Source: T1Sed10-7 sp047921175 (GTDB lineage Bacteria; Actinomycetota; Nitriliruptoria; Nitriliruptorales; Nitriliruptoraceae). Taken from it: 7,935 nucleotides of DNA. Positions within the stretch are counted from its first letter, which is position 1, and each line of letters begins with the position of its first letter. Shown piece after piece: positions 6,465 through 7,935 of the stretch. The position numbers and the translations under genes were made by a program. The notes under the pieces are model-generated. The model saw only the letters and a program-made list of their open reading frames with translations, did not search any database and had not been told where the DNA came from. The DNA lies in NCBI GenBank assembly GCA_047921175.1, contig JBLRWQ010000101.1, positions 1-7,935 on the forward strand, in the 5' to 3' direction.

Positions 6465-7058
6465 ATGGAACCCCTCGAGCTGACCTTCGTCCTGAGCGCG
6501 GCGGAGGTCGACGCCCTGCCTGCCAGCCCCGCCGAGGTCGCGGTCGCCGGCCGGTCCAACGTGGGCAAGTCGACCCTGGTCAACGCGCTCGCCGGCCGGA
6601 CGAAGCTGGCCCGCACCTCCAAGACCCCCGGCCGCACCCAGCTGCTGAACTGCTTCGCCACCCCGCGTGGTGCCACCCTCGTCGACCTGCCCGGTTTCGG
6701 CTACGCGAAGGTCTCCGCCACCGAGCGGGCCGCCTGGCAGCGCCGGACGGAGCGCTACCTGACCGAGCGTGAGCCGCTCGTCGCGACCCTGCTGCTGGTC
6801 GACGGCGAGGTAGGACCGACCCGGCTCGACCAGGAGATGCTCGCCTGGCTCCGGCAGGTGGACGTGCCCGTCGTGCTGGTCGCGACCAAGCACGACAAGG
6901 TCCGCTCCTCGCGGCGGGAACGCCGCAAACGGGAGCTCGCCGAGGGCTGCGGCGTCGCCCGTGGGGACGTGCTGTGGGTCAGCGCCGAGCGCGGCACCGG
7001 CGTGGATCGCCTACGGCAGCGGGTCGCCGAGCTGCTCGGGGAGCACACCGGCCGCTGA
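6465..7058 (+). CDS. engB: Ribosome-biogenesis GTPase EngB/YsxC/YihA
   Basis: This is a 197-residue TRAFAC-class GTPase that aids late assembly of the large (50S) ribosomal subunit. The G-motifs are all visible: G1 GRSNVGKS (29-36), G2 TPGRTQ (54-59), G3 DLPG (74-77) followed by the family signature FGYAKV, G4 TKHD (141-144) and G5 SAE (173-175). The segment usually written D-x-R-x-x-P reads DGEVGP (113-118), so the family's Arg is missing, a small deviation. The length matches the family (about 195-210). The ATG at 6465 is the first of the frame with family-like sequence. Its upstream region offers only GGGGA about 10 bases away, so initiation may be weakly SD-dependent, leaderless or coupled to glsA. 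The 3' end overlaps the convergent regulator gene by 48 bases. Confidence 0.95.
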   Translation: MEPLELTFVLSAAEVDALPASPAEVAVAGRSNVGKSTLVNALAGRTKLARTSKTPGRTQLLNCFATPRGATLVDLPGFGYAKVSATERAAWQRRTERYLTEREPLVATLLLVDGEVGPTRLDQEMLAWLRQVDVPVVLVATKHDKVRSSRRERRKRELAEGCGVARGDVLWVSAERGTGVDRLRQRVAELLGEHTGR

Positions 7059-7664
7059 GCCCGCTCGCTCCGTGGGGGAGCCGCCCGAGGACGCCGGACG
7101 CCGGCCGCCGGCCCGCGTGACCGCGACCAGGACTCGCACCTGCTCCTCCTCGCCGGACGGGCTGCGGGTCCCACCGCCATCGGCTGCGGATGCAGCCTGG
7201 GCGCCGGCCAGCTCGTCCAGCAGCGCCTGTAGACGCTCGACCAGCGCCTCGAGCTGCTCGGGGCGCAGGCGCAGCCCGAGGCGGGCCAGGGTGACGACCT
7301 CGTCGCCACCCGCGGCGCGCAGCTCCTCCACGGCCACGTGCTGGAGTGCCTCCGCGGTCCCTGCGGTACCGGCCATCTCCCAGGAACGACCCGTCGCCAG
7401 GTACGGCTGCTCCCGGGCCCCGCGGGCCCCGCGGCGTGGCTCGAGCGCGACCAGGAACCCCTGCTCGACCAGGGGTCGGAGGTGGTGGTGGATCGTGCCG
7501 GGGCTCACCCCGAGCGCGTCCGCGAGCTGCTTGGTGGTGCGCCCCTCGTCACGACACGCGAACAGGATCCGCAGCCGGGTCGGGTGTCCGAGCGCCTTGG
7601 CCTCGGCCGCGGTCATCGCGCGACGGGGCGTCGGAGCCGGGGACGGGGGCATGCGCCGCATCAT
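7011..7664 (-). CDS. ArsR-like winged-helix transcriptional regulator
   Basis: This 217-residue DNA-binding protein probably represses the divergent MFS transporter gene. An ArsR/HTH_20-type winged helix occupies about residues 17-95. It contains EAKALGHPTRLRILFACRDEG, TTKQLADALGVSPGTIHHHL (43-62, with the recognition helix) and RPLVEQGFLVALEPRRG, then a basic wing. A helical middle (about 100-152, LRLRPEQLEALVERLQALLDELAG) is probably a dimer or effector domain. It is followed by a strand, VRVLVAVTRAG, like that ending related proteins, and then a Gly/Ser-rich tail of about 30 residues. There is no CxC metal-binding pair in the recognition helix, so metal sensing of the classical ArsR type is not supported. 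I chose the first ATG (7664) because the frame's earlier ATG (7766) would lie inside the MFS gene. It has only GGGG as a weak Shine-Dalgarno, and ATGs at 7661 and 7652 are alternatives. Its 3' end overlaps engB tail to tail. Confidence 0.88.
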   Translation of the reverse strand: MMRRMPPSPAPTPRRAMTAAEAKALGHPTRLRILFACRDEGRTTKQLADALGVSPGTIHHHLRPLVEQGFLVALEPRRGARGAREQPYLATGRSWEMAGTAGTAEALQHVAVEELRAAGGDEVVTLARLGLRLRPEQLEALVERLQALLDELAGAQAASAADGGGTRSPSGEEEQVRVLVAVTRAGGRRPASSGGSPTERAGSAAGVLPEQLGDPLP

Positions 7665-7685
7665 GACACAACCCCGCGCGCTACT

Positions 7686-7703
7686 GTTCGAGGAACCTCG
7701 AAC
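7686..7703. promoter_or_regulatory. Candidate operator: perfect dyad between regulator and MFS gene
   Basis: GTTCGAGG, AA, CCTCGAAC is an 18-base perfect inverted repeat with 8-bp arms, centred in the 82-base spacer between the divergent regulator and transporter. It lies 22 bases from the regulator ATG and 43 bases from the transporter ATG. A TACTGT at 7682-7687 overlaps its left edge and could be a plus-strand -10 box, though I see no good -35. A dimeric winged-helix protein encoded next door is the natural ligand, and binding would block both promoters. Confidence 0.65.
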
Positions 7704-7746
7704 GCTTACGGCCTCGGCGGCCAACCGGTCCGGACAGGAGCTCGCC

Positions 7747-7935
7747 ATGGCGCAGCCGATGGCCACCCCACCGGCACCGGGCGCGCCGGCCGCTCGCCTG
7801 GACGGGAGGTACTGGCGGCTGTGGGGCGCGGTGGCCTCGTCGAACCTCGGCGACGGGCTGGTGTCGCTGGCGCTGCCGTGGCTGGCCTCGCTGCTGACCC
7901 GCGACCCGCTGGCGATCTCCGGGGTGGCGCTCGCG
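7747..7935 (+). CDS. MFS transporter, N-terminal 63 residues (runs off right edge)
   Basis: This is the start of a major facilitator superfamily efflux protein. The first ~20 residues are a Pro/Ala-rich cytoplasmic lead (MAQPMATPPAPGAPAARLDG). Then comes RYWRLWGAVASSNLGDGLVS, the typical beginning of MFS_3/EntS-like exporters, with the first membrane helix across about 26-50 (SNLGDGLVSLALPWLASLL) and a TRDPLAISGVALA continuation into the second. The ATG at 7747 is supported by AGGAG (7736-7740) 6 bases upstream. It is divergent from an ArsR-like regulator with a dyad between them, a standard arrangement for drug or metabolite exporters. The substrate cannot be told from this fragment. Confidence 0.88.
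   Translation, partial: MAQPMATPPAPGAPAARLDGRYWRLWGAVASSNLGDGLVSLALPWLASLLTRDPLAISGVALA

Noticed and set aside
4275..6893. A continuous 872-codon minus-strand frame reaching from engB through the glutaminase gene to the GST gene
   Set aside because: Only the last 352 residues (from 5333) match a protein family. The upstream part is antisense to glsA and engB, is Gly/Arg/Gln-rich and lacks motifs, as expected where high GC makes stops rare.
7665..7766. Longer regulator starting at the ATG at 7766
   Set aside because: It would overlap the MFS start and its Shine-Dalgarno and add 34 residues without family resemblance, translating through the candidate operator.

Overview
The window reads as chromosomal DNA from a very GC-rich bacterium, most likely an actinomycete-type organism. 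The grounds are a GC content well above 70% by eye, codons that nearly always end in G or C, GTG starts, and gene families typical of Actinomycetota. I cannot name a genus. No rRNA, tRNA, CRISPR array, transposase or prophage gene is visible.

Left part (1-3888, minus strand): a three-gene unit transcribed right to left. It starts with a large SNF2-type DEAD/DEAH ATPase that has the N-terminal region typical of bacterial SNF2 proteins. This overlaps by ATGA a 150-residue protein with a very basic N-terminal half, which in turn overlaps by 11 bases an unrecognised gene running off the left edge. The overlaps imply a translationally coupled operon and probably a joint role in nucleic-acid metabolism.

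Middle (3889-5465): a 386-base gene-free stretch packed with inverted repeats lies upstream of the SNF2 gene. Next, on the minus strand, is a 352-residue glutathionyl-hydroquinone reductase-type (Omega-class GST fold) protein. A 132-base divergent spacer containing a 13-bp-stem hairpin separates it from the next gene.

Right part (5466-7935): a plus-strand serine-dependent glutaminase (glsA family) is followed after 30 bases by the ribosome-assembly GTPase EngB/YsxC. A minus-strand ArsR-like winged-helix regulator converges on engB with a 48-base overlap. A divergent MFS transporter runs off the right edge. The regulator/transporter spacer holds a perfect 8-bp-arm dyad (7686-7703), the obvious candidate operator for controlling the exporter and the regulator itself.

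Most of the window is ordinary housekeeping or stress metabolism. The least explained parts are the small basic protein and its downstream partner in the SNF2 operon, the structured SNF2 leader, and the two dyads in the divergent spacers. I do not see convincing evidence for a wholly new multi-gene system.
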